Below are positions 62,316 through 64,000 of a stretch of DNA of 64,000 bases, one piece after another. Every line of letters starts with the position of its first letter. Position 1 is the stretch's first letter. The stretch comes from Hyphomicrobiaceae bacterium (lineage in GTDB: Bacteria > Pseudomonadota > Alphaproteobacteria > Rhizobiales > Hyphomicrobiaceae): assembly GCA_008933705.1 (NCBI GenBank), contig WBUN01000027.1, positions 1-64,000 of the forward strand, written 5' to 3'. Under the pieces are notes generated by a model that was not told the origin of the DNA, did no database searches, and saw nothing but the letters and a program-made list of their open reading frames with translations. The position numbers and the translations under genes were made by a program.

Positions 62316-63073
62316 TCAGGCCTTCAGCCGGTAGCCCGTGCGGAATATCCACCAGACAATGGCGAGGCACAGCGCGAGGAAGAGGAGCGTCGCGCCGAGG
62401 CTGATGCCCACGCCCACGTCCGAAATGCCGTAGAAGCTCCAGCGGAAGCCGCTGATCAGGTAGACCAGCGGATTGAACAGGCTGACCGTCTGCCACACCG
62501 GCGGCAGCACGCTGATGGAATAGAAGCTTCCCCCCAGGAAGGTCAACGGCGTGATGACCAGCAGCGGGATGACCTGCAGCTTCTCGAAGCCGTCCGCCCA
62601 GATGCCGATGATGAAGCCGAACAGGCTGAACGTCACGGCCGTGAGCACGAGAAACGCCAGCATCCACACGGGGTGCTCGACGTGCAGCGGCACGAAGAAG
62701 CCGGCCGTCGCCAGGATGATGAGGCCGAGGATGATCGATTTCGTCGCCGCCGCCCCGACGTAGCCGAGCACGATCTCGATGTAGGAGATCGGCGCCGACA
62801 GGATCTCGTAGATGGTGCCGACGAACTTCGGGAAGTAGATGCCGAACGACGCATTGGCGGTGCTCTGCGTCAGCAGCATCATCATGATCAGCCCCGGCAC
62901 GATGAAGGCGCCGTAGCTGACGCCGTCGATCTCGGTGATGCGTGCGCCGATGGCGGCGCCGAACACCACGAAGTAGAGCGAGGTCGAGATCACCGGCGAG
63001 ATGATGCTCTGCAGCAGCGTGCGGCCCGTGCGGGCCATCTCGAATGCGTAGATTGCCTGTACGGCCCGCCAGT

Positions 63074-63077
<4 letters not shown>
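62316..63077 (-). CDS. ABC-2 type transporter permease
   Basis: [28 protein letters not shown]..., [39 protein letters not shown]. Confidence 0.92.

Positions 63078-64000
<923 letters not shown>

Overview
High-GC alphaproteobacterial chromosome window; gene content and order resemble Hyphomicrobiales/Rhizobiales. Most of it is core genome: end of an lpt locus, lptB-rpoN-ptsN, uppP, queG, infC, rpmI-rplT-pheST, lepA, def-fmt-truA, modCBA, rlmN, hslVU, an interrupted his cluster (hisB/H/A/F), prkA-yeaH-spoVR, murA and two tRNAs. I saw no CRISPR array, prophage, transposase or rRNA. Main points for follow-up: (1) a ~1.4 kb tandem array with a ~336-bp higher-order period at 51.0-52.4 kb, plus related dispersed hairpin elements whose stems covary around a conserved 13-nt loop; (2) infC apparently starting at an ATA codon; (3) a Mo-box-like operator upstream of modA, a short ModE-like protein without a molybdate-binding domain, and a nearby MOT1-like transporter; (4) a trypsin/HtrA-like PDZ protein that seems to have lost all three catalytic residues; (5) a his cluster interrupted by lipid-type acyltransferase, metallopeptidase, Cas2-like and Tat-MBL genes, with no hisE; (6) a beta-hydroxyacid dehydrogenase + BKACE + SDR cassette. 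No single dramatic new defence-type system was evident. All calls come from reading the sequence and translations; no database search was run.
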